Part shown: piece by piece, positions 1 through 8,744 of the stretch
How the letters are laid out: every line of letters begins with the position of its first letter
How positions within the stretch are numbered: the first letter of the stretch is position 1
Source of the DNA: Legionella_C sp048541585
GTDB taxonomy: Bacteria > Pseudomonadota > Gammaproteobacteria > Legionellales > Legionellaceae
Assembly (NCBI RefSeq): GCF_048541585.1
Contig: NZ_CP183303.1
Span: 372,001-436,000 of the forward strand
Length of the DNA: 64,000 nucleotides
Direction: 5' to 3'
Notes under the pieces: generated by a model
What the model saw: the letters and a program-made list of their open reading frames with translations, nothing else
What the model was told of the DNA's origin: nothing
Database searches by the model: none
Program-made: the position numbers and the translations under genes

Positions 1-1256
1 TTACCTAGGGCCATTAAAAGAATAACCAGTGTCCAAAATAAGGCAATAAAAACAGAAATAAAGCCCCACATCGATTGTAAAACAGACTCTGATAACGCAT
101 GTTTACCAAATTTAATAGTAAAAACAGCATTTGGATGAACTAAACGCGCCATTTCTCGCTTACTTTGTTTAAACAGCAATAAAGCACGAATAACTTTAAT
201 ACCTCCGCTTGTAGAGGCAGCACATCCACCAATTAAGGCAAGTAAAATAATTAATAAAGGCACAAAGGTTGGCCAATGACTGAAAGGCTCTGAAAGAAAG
301 CCTGTAGTTGTGGCAAGCGATATTATATTAAATAAACTTTTAATTAAGGTATGATGACTGGCACTAAAAAAACCATACATCACTAAACTTAAAGTGACAA
401 TTAAAGTAGCTAATAAAAGAAAAGCCAGGTAACAGCGAAATTCTTCATCTTGCCAATAATGAGATATAGTTTTTTTTCTAAAGGCAATGAAATGAAGAGC
501 AAAATTAGTACCGCCTAATAGCATAAAAAAGCAAGCGACTAATTCAATACTTTCGCTATGATAATAAGCAAAACTAGTATCATGCATAGAAAAGCCGCCT
601 GTTGAGACAGTAGCAAAACTTTCTCCTAGTGCATCAAACCAGTTCATACCTGCTAGCCAGTAACAAAACATACATATGAGGGTTAATAATAAGTAAATGG
701 ACCAAAGGGCTTTTGCTGTTTGTGCTATTCGGGGAGTTAATTTACTGTCTTTAAGTGGCCCTGGCGTTTCTGCTTTATAAAGCTGCATACCACCCACGCC
801 TAACATAGGTAAGATAGCTACCGCCAACACAACAATACCCATACCACCTAAAAATTGTAATTGTTGTCTATAAAATAAAAGCGCATTTGGCAAGCCATCA
901 AGATTAGGAATAATACTTGCTCCTGTGGTCGTAAAACCTGATACTGATTCAAAGACTGCGTCGGTAATATGATGGCCTTTTAGAGCAAAAACGAAAGGCA
1001 GAGAGGCAAAAAAACATAAAACAAACCAAAATAAAACGACAATTAAGAAGCCGTCACGTATTTTTAATTCATGATTTTCATGCCTAAATAGAAAAGCAAA
1101 GAAAGCGCCAATACTAAATGTACAGGTAAAGGCAGCGACAAAAGGAAGCCAAAATTGTTCATGAAAGATAAGATTAATAAGTAATGGAGTTAGCATACTT
1201 ATGCTAAACATCATTAAAAGAAAACCCAGTAAGCGAAATATAGTTTTAAGTTGCAT
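1..1256 (-). CDS. trkH: Trk potassium uptake membrane subunit TrkH (C-terminus cut by window start)
   Basis: Inner-membrane K+ channel-like subunit that works with the NAD-binding regulator TrkA. The frame is open from an ATG at 1254-1256 to the first base of the window, so about 418 residues are visible; the family is about 480-490 long, leaving roughly the last 65 residues outside. Visible features are many hydrophobic segments and TrkH selectivity-loop signatures: TTTGAS, STGGFSM and TTTGF, each on a loop between helices, as expected for the repeated M1-P-M2 units. It lies 181 bp downstream of trkA on the same strand, the partner gene, so co-transcription is plausible. Family identification is firm; the C-terminus cannot be judged. 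Confidence 0.93.
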   Translation of the reverse strand, partial: MQLKTIFRLLGFLLMMFSISMLTPLLINLIFHEQFWLPFVAAFTCTFSIGAFFAFLFRHENHELKIRDGFLIVVLFWFVLCFFASLPFVFALKGHHITDAVFESVSGFTTTGASIIPNLDGLPNALLFYRQQLQFLGGMGIVVLAVAILPMLGVGGMQLYKAETPGPLKDSKLTPRIAQTAKALWSIYLLLTLICMFCYWLAGMNWFDALGESFATVSTGGFSMHDTSFAYYHSESIELVACFFMLLGGTNFALHFIAFRKKTISHYWQDEEFRCYLAFLLLATLIVTLSLVMYGFFSASHHTLIKSLFNIISLATTTGFLSEPFSHWPTFVPLLIILLALIGGCAASTSGGIKVIRALLLFKQSKREMARLVHPNAVFTIKFGKHALSESVLQSMWGFISVFIALFWTLVILLMALG

Positions 1257-1437
1257 GATAATACGTAATACAATCGATTAAGTTGTTTAGCTCAGCACCA
1301 AACAAAAATGAAAATTTGTTGACAGGCTATTTTTGTAGCTCAACATCCCATAGCTTGTCTATACGAGCAAGAGCTGTAACCTAAAAAAAGATTTTTCATT
1401 TTTGTCCGATGTAAAGCTAGACAACATGGTAAATTAA

Positions 1438-2814
1438 TTAATTTAAGAAAGTTAAAGTTACCTGAAATAATGTTTCAAGTTGACGCACATAGCGTCGTTT
1501 AAGTAAAAGTAAAATAACATGATCATTGGATTCAATTATTAATTCAGACGTTGCTAAAATGGGCTTATTATCTCGTATAATAGCAGCAATAAAGCAACTA
1601 GGTGGTAATTCTATCTCAGATAGGCTACGTCCTACAACTTGGGAAGTATAATGATCGCCATGCGTAATAAGCTCGATAGCCTCTGCCTCCCCATCCTGAA
1701 GTCGGTGCACTTTAACCATATGACCACCACGTAATTTCGCAAGTATGCAGCCTATTGTAATGAGCTGTGGTGAAATAGCTTGATCAATCGCACTATCCTT
1801 AATTAGTTCTACATAGGCGTGACGATTAACAAGCGCCATAGCTTGACGAACACCTAAGCGTTTAGCTTGTAAGCAGGACATAATATTAGCTTCATCATCA
1901 TCTGTAACTGCACAAAAAACATCTGTAAATTCAATATTTTCATTAATTAATAAATCGCAGTCAGCGATGTCGCCTTGTAATACAGTTCCTTTGTGTAATT
2001 GTAATGCTAAGTCCATAGTCCGATTAATATTATGATCAATAACTTTAATGCGATAATTGGCTTCTAGAGTCTGGGCAAGTTGCGAACCGATATGCCCTCC
2101 ACCAGCAATGATAATACGTCGATTGGGCGGTGTATAACAACCTAGAACAATCATAATATGCTGAACAGCTTGAGGTAATGCAATGAATAAAATTAAATCA
2201 TCTGCTAATAATTCAGTTGTCGCAGTAAGTTCAAGCGCTGTATTATTACGAAAAATAGTTAGTATACGGCAATCAATATTAGTAAGTTTTTGTTGTAATA
2301 AAGTTAAGGTTTGCATCTCCAAGGCACTTTGGGAGGATAATTTAATAGTGGCCATCAACAATAAACCATCACCAAATTCAAAAAGTTGAGTTGCACCAGG
2401 ATAATCAATTAAGCTTTGAATATGTTCGGTAATAAGTTTTTCAGGGCTAATACATACATCCACTGGGACGTGATCTTTATGGAAAAGTCCAGGATAGGTG
2501 TAATAATGTTGTGAACGAATACGTGCTATTTTCATAGGTGTTCGAAATAGGCTGTAAGCTATCTGGCAACCCATCATATTAATTTCATCACTATTGGTAA
2601 CTGCAATAAGCATATCGGCTTGTTCTATACCAGCTTCTATAAGCACACTTGGATGTGAGCCTGAGCCATGTACCGTTTGGATATCTAGGCGGTGTCCTAA
2701 ATCACGTAGCTTATTTTCATCCAAATCAACTAAGGTTATATCATTTTCTTCGCGCGCTAAGTTACGGGCTAAAGTACCTCCCACTTGGCCGGCACCAAGA
2801 ATTACTATTCGCAT
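1438..2814 (-). CDS. trkA: Trk system potassium uptake regulatory protein TrkA
   Basis: Cytoplasmic NAD(H)-binding subunit that gates TrkH. At 458 residues it has the full TrkA length with two RCK halves. Each half starts with a Rossmann glycine motif: GAGQVGG near residues 7-13 and AGGGHIG near residue 235, and each is followed by a TrkA_C-type segment. The ATG start overlaps the end of dapF by 10 bases, so the two are probably translationally coupled. trkH follows downstream. The order dapF-trkA-trkH is unusual compared with E. coli, where these genes are apart, but each identification is clear. Confidence 0.96.
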   Translation of the reverse strand: MRIVILGAGQVGGTLARNLAREENDITLVDLDENKLRDLGHRLDIQTVHGSGSHPSVLIEAGIEQADMLIAVTNSDEINMMGCQIAYSLFRTPMKIARIRSQHYYTYPGLFHKDHVPVDVCISPEKLITEHIQSLIDYPGATQLFEFGDGLLLMATIKLSSQSALEMQTLTLLQQKLTNIDCRILTIFRNNTALELTATTELLADDLILFIALPQAVQHIMIVLGCYTPPNRRIIIAGGGHIGSQLAQTLEANYRIKVIDHNINRTMDLALQLHKGTVLQGDIADCDLLINENIEFTDVFCAVTDDDEANIMSCLQAKRLGVRQAMALVNRHAYVELIKDSAIDQAISPQLITIGCILAKLRGGHMVKVHRLQDGEAEAIELITHGDHYTSQVVGRSLSEIELPPSCFIAAIIRDNKPILATSELIIESNDHVILLLLKRRYVRQLETLFQVTLTFLN

Positions 2815-3638
2815 AACACGCCCTCATAAACAAAAGTTGCAGGACCTGTTAAAAAAATAGAACTTTGTTCATCTAACCATTCCACAAGTAAGTCACCTCC
2901 TTGTAACGATACCTTAATCGGACTTACTAAACCATGATATAATTGTGCAGCTATAGCCGCTGCAACAGCGCCGCTACCGCAAGCTTGTGTTTCGCCACAA
3001 CCACGCTCATAAACACGAAGAGCAATATGATGTTTATTAATAATCTCCATAAAGCCTGCATTAGTTTGTTCTGGAAAAAGAGCATGCTCGCTAATCTCCT
3101 TTCCTAATTCATCGACTGAGGTATTAATTAAATCATTAACAACCGTAATTGCATGAGGGTTGCCTACACTTAAAGCATGAAAGTAGTGTAACTGGCCATT
3201 TTTTAAAGGTAGTGAATAAAGCGGCATCAATTTAGGGGCAAGTAATGGAATATTTTTCGGCTCAAAAAGAGGCTTACCCAAATCAACCGTGACTGTATCG
3301 TCTTCATTAATTTGTAAAAACATGCGTGTTGTTTTGGTAGCAACACTTATTTTCTTTTTATTAGTTAAGCCATAATAGCTAACAAAGCGTGCGAGGCAAC
3401 GAGCGCCATTACCACATTGTCCTACCTCTTGGCCATCGGCATTAAAAATGCGGTAAAAAAAATCAGTTGTATTATCTTGACCAGGCTCTACAAGCAAACA
3501 TTGATCAAAGCCAATGCCGGTATGACGTTTAGCTAAAGTAGGTATATCTAATTCATCTGGCTTAATAGACTGTCTTATAGCGTCTATCACGATAAAATCA
3601 TTACCTAAGCCATGCATTTTAGTAAAATAAAGGGGCAT
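2805..3638 (-). CDS. dapF: Diaminopimelate epimerase
   Basis: Converts LL-diaminopimelate to meso-diaminopimelate, the precursor of lysine and of the peptidoglycan cross-link; a cofactor-independent racemase using two cysteines. Both are visible: Cys75 in GQCGNGARC and Cys220 in QACGSGA. The N-terminal FTKMHGLGNDF motif is typical. The length of 277 residues equals the family norm (about 274). The gene is preceded by the tiny lptM lipoprotein gene 19 bp upstream, the arrangement also seen in enterobacteria (lptM/yifL-dapF), and overlaps trkA downstream by 10 bases. Confidence 0.97.
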   Translation of the reverse strand: MPLYFTKMHGLGNDFIVIDAIRQSIKPDELDIPTLAKRHTGIGFDQCLLVEPGQDNTTDFFYRIFNADGQEVGQCGNGARCLARFVSYYGLTNKKKISVATKTTRMFLQINEDDTVTVDLGKPLFEPKNIPLLAPKLMPLYSLPLKNGQLHYFHALSVGNPHAITVVNDLINTSVDELGKEISEHALFPEQTNAGFMEIINKHHIALRVYERGCGETQACGSGAVAAAIAAQLYHGLVSPIKVSLQGGDLLVEWLDEQSSIFLTGPATFVYEGVLCE

Positions 3639-3657
3639 GATAATCTCAATTCGAAGG

Positions 3658-3786
3658 TTAGGTCACCGGTTTTTGTTGGTCGGGTGGGGGAGGCGGCGGT
3701 GGAAGATAGAGAGGACCTTTCTGTCCACAAGAAGTAAGATTTAATATACTAACTAAAGCAAGTAAAGTGATTAATGAAAATTTCAT
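3658..3786 (-). CDS. lptM: LptM-like small lipoprotein (LPS assembly)
   Basis: A 42-residue lipoprotein encoded just upstream of dapF. It has a short signal peptide, a lipobox LTSC with the lipidated cysteine at residue 20, and the strongly conserved motif CGQKGPLYLP straight after it, then a run of seven prolines and a polar tail. The CGxKGPLYxP signature is that of YifL/LptM, which in E. coli helps the LptD-LptE translocon form its correct disulfides. The position next to dapF supports the same identity. The ATG at 3784-3786 is the only sensible start, and the gene ends 19 bp before dapF. Confidence 0.88.
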   Translation of the reverse strand: MKFSLITLLALVSILNLTSCGQKGPLYLPPPPPPPDQQKPVT

Positions 3787-3873
3787 AATTATAATAATGG
3801 ATTAAACTATTTGTCGATTATAGAAAATAGCTAACTAAATCGCTATCTGATTTATAAACTAAATTAGTGAGGA

Positions 3874-5244
3874 TTATTTTGGAAATGGTGCAGAGGAGCT
3901 TTCAATAGTTTCGCCATCGATAACCTCCGTATGGACAGGAGCTGTAGTACACGCAACTTTGCTCTTCTTCTTTATAGGTAGTCCTTCTTCAGCTAGAGAC
4001 TCTTTTTTTTCACCTGTTTCTACAGAAGAAGTGGCCTCCTTAGCTGTAAAACTATCTTGTTTTCTTATAAAGTCAACAGTTTGTCGCATTTTAGTAGTCA
4101 CTTGCTGATAAGAGCGAGCATTAATAATAATGGTCTCCGTTTTTTCAAGAATAGTTAAGTCACTTTTCTTTTCTTCCCATTTAAGTTCAAAAGTTAATAA
4201 TTTAGGGATAATAGATTTGTCATTACCATAAACTGGCACAACTTTGACTTTTATTTTTTGAACAGGGTATTTCCTTTCTTCAGTTAATTTTTCAACAATA
4301 AACCGCTCGACTAAATTCAGTGTGTTATAATTTGCAGCAGCTGTAGTTGGCAGCAAATGCTTAGGTGTATGCTGCCCACCTAACCAAAGTGCTCTGAGAT
4401 GGCTCCAATGGTATTTACTACCTCTAACTAGGACTATCGTTTCTACACCATGGGCTACAAAGACTTCGCGGGAGGTCGCGTGTGCTAGTTGATTTTGGCC
4501 CATACGGCGGATTATAGATTTTTCTATATTATCTAAGGTGATTTCAAATTCTGTAGGTTCTATGCGTTCTACGGTCAAATTAGGTAATTTAGTTTCTATA
4601 TCTTCATCTAGACTAAATACCAGTCTTCCTTCACCAGGTTTTTTACTTTCTGGAGTAAACGGTGTATAGCAAGAAACAACCTCTGATTGGTGAGGTGCAT
4701 TTTGATTGGTAGTAGTGTGGCTATGAAAAAGGCGAACTTTAGTTTTGCCCCTAGGAGTTCTTTTGATTGAAATGTTTGGATAATCCTTATGTGGTGAGGC
4801 GTCCTCAAGTCCCTGTGTAAGTGGTATGTTTTTTTCCTCACAATGGGTTTGTAAGCCAGAGGAAGGTGTTGTTGTATATACAACACAACGTCGATTAGGA
4901 TCCTGATTTTCTTTATCATCGGTCTCTTCTTTTCGCCTTTTTTTACTATATTTCTGCGCTGGAGGTTTAGCTTCTTGTGCTAACTCCTTTTTCACTTTTC
5001 GGCCTGGATTTTGATTTTGTAGCTGAGCATTGATTTTCTCAAAGGTATTTCCTAATGTATTACTTACCAAATAAATTAAGAAAGGGCGGGTTAATTTTTG
5101 GCGTTTGTGCGTTTGAAATTGATTGAAAAGCTTCTGCCATTTCTCTACTTCAGTAAGAGTATCATGCTTTTTAATGATGGTTTCTATATTAGGCAGGCAT
5201 TGAATACAACGATCCCTAAACGCCTTAACTTCCTCAGAGTACAT
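3874..5244 (-). CDS. Orphan protein with basic clusters and a nuclease-like patch; possible secreted effector
   Basis: Not recognised as a named family. The 456-residue protein is very charged, with no signal peptide or membrane span. Residues 101-105 are KKRRK and residues 425-430 are KKKSKV, both like classical nuclear localisation signals; a KEN triplet lies at 111-113. Residues 278-313 carry HWSHLRALWLGG, then LLPTTAAANYN and a later VE. That order (His, hydrophobic, LGG, L-P, N, E) resembles the core of DNA/RNA non-specific endonucleases of the beta-beta-alpha-metal fold, but the match is by eye only. Isolated gene, minus strand. A nucleus-targeted Dot/Icm substrate is a reasonable guess; a plain cytoplasmic protein is equally possible. 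Confidence 0.55.
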   Translation of the reverse strand: MYSEEVKAFRDRCIQCLPNIETIIKKHDTLTEVEKWQKLFNQFQTHKRQKLTRPFLIYLVSNTLGNTFEKINAQLQNQNPGRKVKKELAQEAKPPAQKYSKKRRKEETDDKENQDPNRRCVVYTTTPSSGLQTHCEEKNIPLTQGLEDASPHKDYPNISIKRTPRGKTKVRLFHSHTTTNQNAPHQSEVVSCYTPFTPESKKPGEGRLVFSLDEDIETKLPNLTVERIEPTEFEITLDNIEKSIIRRMGQNQLAHATSREVFVAHGVETIVLVRGSKYHWSHLRALWLGGQHTPKHLLPTTAAANYNTLNLVERFIVEKLTEERKYPVQKIKVKVVPVYGNDKSIIPKLLTFELKWEEKKSDLTILEKTETIIINARSYQQVTTKMRQTVDFIRKQDSFTAKEATSSVETGEKKESLAEEGLPIKKKSKVACTTAPVHTEVIDGETIESSSAPFPK

Positions 5245-5683
5245 AAAGAGTAGATCCTAGATAATTATAAATTTATTTAACTATTAAACTATCTAATTAT
5301 AAATTATTTTAATTGATTTTAAAATAGACATTTTGTTTATTTTTTAAAATAAGCCCTTTATGTATTTATAAGTAATTAAATAATATGACAAATTGATGAT
5401 TTATATTTAGGCTAAACTATGTGTTTTAAATAAATCTTGTTGTTATGAATAGCCTATATCAACATTTTATAATTTTACTCTCTGTATATAGGTATAGAGT
5501 TCATTAACAATAGGCTTTAGACCATGAATAAATTATTAAATTAGACTTTTGCAGATGATTTAATAATCAAAATCACTTAAACTACACGGTTTAATTTAGC
5601 AAGTTTATAGTAGTAATAAGCTGGATGATTAAAGCACTTAAAAACAGCTAGAGGTGGTGTTAATAATCTAATTTGGAGTTTTA
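5245..5683. other. AT-rich intergenic region between divergent genes
   Basis: About 440 bp, very AT-rich, separating the minus-strand orphan gene from the plus-strand esterase. I see no ORF with a ribosome binding site, no tRNA-like fold and no repeat. It must hold the promoters for both directions; several TATAAT-like stretches occur, but none is distinctive enough to call. Confidence 0.5.
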
Positions 5684-6337
5684 GTGACTATATTTAATTC
5701 ACAAAATACTGTTCCCGCAAAAGGTTGCGTCATCTGGATGCATGGCTTGGGGGCTGATTCATCAGATATGGCAAGTTTAGTAACAGAGTATCCCATTTCG
5801 GAGTTAGCGCTACAGCATATTTGTATTGATGCACCTATTCGGCCGGTGACGTTAAATGCTGGGATGCGTATGCGTGCTTGGTATGATATTGTTGGCCTAA
5901 CCTTGACTGATAGAGAAGACAGAGAAGGGATTTTACACTCTTATAATTATATTAAAGATGTAATTATGGAGCAGATACAAGCAGGTTATGATTCCTCTCA
6001 GATTGCACTTGCTGGTTTTTCTCAAGGTGGGGCAATTGCTTTATATACAGCGCTTCATTGTAGTTTCCCTCTCGCAGGTGTCATTGCTTTATCTGCTTAT
6101 TTGCCACTAGTTTTTGAGTGCAAGCCAACTTTGATGAAAAAGACACCAATTTTTATGGCTTCCGGATTATATGATCCTATAGTTCTACCCGACTGGTCAA
6201 AACAAACAAAAGAATGGTTAATAGCTCAAGGTTTTGATGAACTTACTTGGCGACAATATCCTATGGAGCACGCTATTTGTCCTGCTGAAATTACAGACAT
6301 TGCCAGTTGGTTATCTACTCACTTCCAAGGAGTTTAG
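5684..6337 (+). CDS. Carboxylesterase/phospholipase-type alpha/beta hydrolase
   Basis: A 217-residue serine hydrolase of the carboxylesterase/lysophospholipase family (EstB, YpfH, acyl-protein thioesterase-like). The catalytic triad is readable: Ser113 in GFSQGG, Asp164 in GLYDPIV and His196 in MEHAIC; the oxyanion HGLGADS loop is at residues 20-26. No signal peptide, so cytoplasmic. Translation starts at a GTG with a GGAG box about 8 bases upstream; no in-frame ATG precedes the conserved N-terminus. ratA starts 5 bp downstream, so esterase, ratA and rnfH are probably one transcript. The substrate is unknown; short-chain acyl esters or lysophospholipids are typical. Confidence 0.9.
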   Translation: MTIFNSQNTVPAKGCVIWMHGLGADSSDMASLVTEYPISELALQHICIDAPIRPVTLNAGMRMRAWYDIVGLTLTDREDREGILHSYNYIKDVIMEQIQAGYDSSQIALAGFSQGGAIALYTALHCSFPLAGVIALSAYLPLVFECKPTLMKKTPIFMASGLYDPIVLPDWSKQTKEWLIAQGFDELTWRQYPMEHAICPAEITDIASWLSTHFQGV

Positions 6338-6342
6338 ATAGC

Positions 6343-6771
6343 ATGAGAAATGTTAAAAAGTCTCGTATCGTCCGTTTTTCATGCGAGCAAATGTTTAATT
6401 TAGTTAATGATGTTGAGCATTATCAAGAATTTCTACCTTATTGCTCAAATAGTATTGTCAATTATCGTGATGAAGATGAGGTTCAGGCCACACTGGTAAT
6501 CGCTGCTGCTGGTATGAGTAAATCATTTACCACCTGTAATCGACATCTTCCTAATAAAATGATCGAAATCAGGCTAGTTGATGGCCCTTTTAAGCACTTG
6601 GAAGGATTTTGGCGTTTTAATGAGGTAGCAGAAGGTTGCGAAATTTGCTTTGATTTGGAATTTGAATTTGCTGGTCGAATGTTTTCAATGTTGCTTGGAC
6701 CCGTTTTTGAACAAGTCACCGATAAAATGGTAGATGCGTTTTGTGAGCGTGCTGAGTCATTATATGGTTGA
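6343..6771 (+). CDS. ratA: RatA/COQ10-type START-domain protein
   Basis: A 142-residue SRPBCC (START-like) protein of the RatA/YfjG family, also related to the ubiquinone-binding protein COQ10. The diagnostic segment DVEHYQEFLPYC lies at residues 23-34. In E. coli RatA is described as binding the 50S subunit and as a toxin when overproduced; the COQ10 relationship suggests a respiratory role is also possible. I take the ATG at 6343 rather than an upstream start at 6307 because it has an AAGGAG box about 10 bases before it and avoids overlapping the esterase gene. rnfH overlaps its end by 8 bases, the usual ratA-rnfH arrangement. Confidence 0.93.
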   Translation: MRNVKKSRIVRFSCEQMFNLVNDVEHYQEFLPYCSNSIVNYRDEDEVQATLVIAAAGMSKSFTTCNRHLPNKMIEIRLVDGPFKHLEGFWRFNEVAEGCEICFDLEFEFAGRMFSMLLGPVFEQVTDKMVDAFCERAESLYG

Positions 6772-7039
6772 AGTTGAAATAATTTATGTTGATAGTGAGC
6801 AAAAAGTAACTCACTTTCATTGCAGTCTCTCTGAAGGGGCAACGGTAGGAGATGCACTAAAGCAATCTAGTATATTTACTCGTTGTCCGGAAGCTCACGG
6901 TTTACCAATTGGTATTTTCTCTAAACGTGTAGAAGAGACAACCGTATTAAAACCAGGTGATCGAATTGAAATTTATCGTCTCCTTATTAATGATCCTAAA
7001 GAAAAGAGACGTTTAAGAGCTCAAAAGAATAATAAATAA
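6764..7039 (+). CDS. rnfH: RnfH family (UPF0125) ubiquitin-fold protein
   Basis: A 91-residue protein of the RnfH/RatB family with a beta-grasp (ubiquitin/ThiS-like) fold; function unsettled. The start MVEVEIIYVDSEQ is family-typical, so I use the ATG at 6764, not the one at 6734. It overlaps the ratA stop by 8 bases, showing coupling. The C-terminal coding bases (about 6998-7039) and the following 30 bp are copied twice in the repeat array immediately downstream, at 7411 and 7708. The repeats start about 30 bp after the stop. Confidence 0.92.
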   Translation: MVEVEIIYVDSEQKVTHFHCSLSEGATVGDALKQSSIFTRCPEAHGLPIGIFSKRVEETTVLKPGDRIEIYRLLINDPKEKRRLRAQKNNK

Positions 7040-7410
7040 GCGCTCATCTAATGGCTCAATTTAAATACTCTGTCATTTCGGCGTAGGCGAAGATCTATCC
7101 TAATACTGGCACTGTGCCTACATAAAAATAGATTCCCGCCTACGCGGGAATGACAAGACTATTTTTCCAAATAGTGCTAACTTAAAACATTGTCATTTTG
7201 GTGTAGGCGGAGATCTATCCTAATACTGGCACTGTGCCTACATAAAAATAGATTCCCGTCTACGCGGGAATGACAGGACTATTTTTCCAAATAGTGCTAA
7301 CTCAAAACATTATCATTTTGGTGTAGGCGGAGATCTATCCCAATACTGGCACTGTGCCTACATAAATCTAGCTTCCTGCGTGCGGGAATGGCAGCGCTGT
7401 GCTGAAATCT

Positions 7411-7487
7411 AAGAAAAGAGAGACGTTTAAGAGCTCAAGAGAATAATAAGTAAGCGTTTCATCTCTAATGGCTCAATTTAAATACTC
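7411..7487 (+). repeat. Copy 1 of the rnfH 3' end inside the repeat array
   Basis: Matches 6998-7070, the last codons of rnfH plus the bases after its stop, with a few substitutions. It carries AAGAGACGTTTAAGAGCTCA-like sequence as in rnfH. The next left repeat arm starts directly after it, exactly as after the true rnfH end, so a block containing gene end plus repeat was duplicated. Confidence 0.9.
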
Positions 7488-7707
7488 TGTCATTTCCGCG
7501 CAGGCGGAAATCTATTTCAATACTGGCACTGTGCCTATATAAAAATAGATTCCCGCCTACGCGGGAATGACGGGGCTATTTTTCCAAATAGTGCTAATTC
7601 AAAACATTGTCATTTCGGCGTAGGCGGAGATCTATCCCAATACTGGCACTGTGCCTACATAAATCTAGCTTCCTGCGTGCGGGAATGGCAGCGCTGTGCT
7701 GAAATCT

Positions 7708-7784
7708 AAGAAAAGAGAGACGTTTAAGAGCTCAAGAGAATAATAAGTAAGCGTTTCATCTCTAATGGCTCAGTTTAAATACTC
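7708..7784 (+). repeat. Copy 2 of the rnfH 3' end inside the repeat array
   Basis: Nearly identical to the copy at 7411, displaced by 297 bp, one base apart in the CAATTTAAA/CAGTTTAAA stretch. The 297-bp displacement is the period of a second-order tandem duplication within the array (one 120-bp unit plus a 177-bp unit with the rnfH tail). Confidence 0.9.
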
Positions 7785-8342
7785 TGTCATTTCCGCGCAG
7801 GCGGAAATCTATTTCAATACTGGCACTGTGCCTATATAAAAATAGATTCCCGCCTACGCGGGAATGACGGGGCTATTTTTCCAAATAGTGCTAACTCAAA
7901 ACATTGTCATTTTGGTGTAGGCGGAGATCTATCCCAATACTGGCACTGTGCCTACATAAAAATAGATTCCCGCCTACGCGGGAATGACAGGGCTATTTTT
8001 CCAAATAGTGCTAACTCAAAACATTGTTATTTTGGTGTAGGCGGAGATCTATCCCAATACTGGCACTGTGTCTACATAAAAATAGATTCCCGCCTACGCG
8101 GGAATGACAGGGCTATTTTTCCAAATAGTGCTAACTTAAAACATTGTCATTTCCGCGCAGGCGGAGATCTATCCTAACATTCGCACTGTGCCTAGATAAC
8201 AATAGATTCCCGCTTGCGCCGGAATGACAAAATAAAATCTATTTTAATACTCACATGGAGCCTACATAAAACTAGCTTCCTGACTGCGCAGGAATGGCAG
8301 CGCTGTCTTGAAATCTAAAAAATTTATAAGATCTTATTTGCA

Positions 8343-8654
8343 TTAATTACGTTCTATCTTAACTAAAGTATTGCGTTTAAAGTACAGCACAATATTTCGC
8401 GTTTCAGTAGCACCATTACCACGCCGCCATGTATAAACATAATCCCAGCGATCGTTGTTAAAAGTTGGGCTTAATAGGCTAGTGCCCATTAAAATTGCGA
8501 CATCTTCTTTACTCATGCCAACTTTTAAACGTTCTATTTTTGCTTGAGGTAATAAATTTCCTTGTTGGACAACACGTCTAGCAAAATCATAAGACATACA
8601 CTGTGTTAATAACAGTGTTAAAGCAATCATTAAGATACGTAGAGTAAATCTCAT
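8343..8654 (-). CDS. bamE: Outer membrane assembly lipoprotein BamE
   Basis: Small lipoprotein of the BAM complex that supports folding of outer membrane beta-barrels. The 103-residue protein has a signal peptide with lipobox LLTQC (lipid-bearing Cys19) and the BamE/SmpA/OmlA core: KIERLKVGMSKEDV, the MGTSLLSP turn and the DRWDYVY segment. Its divergent position next to fur, 90 bp apart, is conserved in many proteobacteria and backs the call. The gene ends just beyond the repeat array. Confidence 0.96.
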   Translation of the reverse strand: MRFTLRILMIALTLLLTQCMSYDFARRVVQQGNLLPQAKIERLKVGMSKEDVAILMGTSLLSPTFNNDRWDYVYTWRRGNGATETRNIVLYFKRNTLVKIERN

Positions 8655-8744
8655 TTTTTTTGCTCACTACTAAAAATTTCGCCATAATATCATGCTATCT
8701 TTAGAAAAACACCTGCTTTAAGCATAACTGTCTAGGAGTCTTTA
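8655..8744. promoter_or_regulatory. Divergent bamE/fur promoter region
   Basis: A 90-bp gap between two divergently transcribed genes, so both promoters must lie here or within the gene starts. A TAGGAG ribosome binding site precedes the fur GTG start. I see no good 19-bp Fur box, so autoregulation by Fur is not evident by eye. Confidence 0.6.

Larger units (their letters stand above)
7071..8310. repeat. Tandem array of 120-bp palindromic repeat units
   Basis: About 1.24 kb of noncoding repeats. Left arms (TGTCATTT, then a GTAGGCGGAGATC block) start at 7071, 7191, 7311, 7488, 7608, 7785, 7905, 8025 and 8145; spacings are 120, 120, 177, 120, 177, 120, 120 and 120 bp. Each unit has a left arm, a spacer containing ACTGGCACTGTGCCTA, and a right arm ending CGGGAATGACA that is an imperfect inverted copy of the left, so each forms a hairpin of about 84 bp. 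A linker with a CTATTT/AAATAG mini-stem follows. A decayed extra unit fills about 8235-8310. Units 3 and 5 end in a variant arm (CTTCCTGCGTGCGGGAATGG) followed by a copy of the rnfH tail. Confidence 0.95.

Noticed and set aside
7071..8310. CRISPR array
   Set aside because: The 120-bp units are long palindromes with conserved, not variable, spacer regions and no cas genes are in the window.
8655..8744. Fur box in the bamE/fur intergenic region
   Set aside because: No near match to the 19-bp palindrome could be found.
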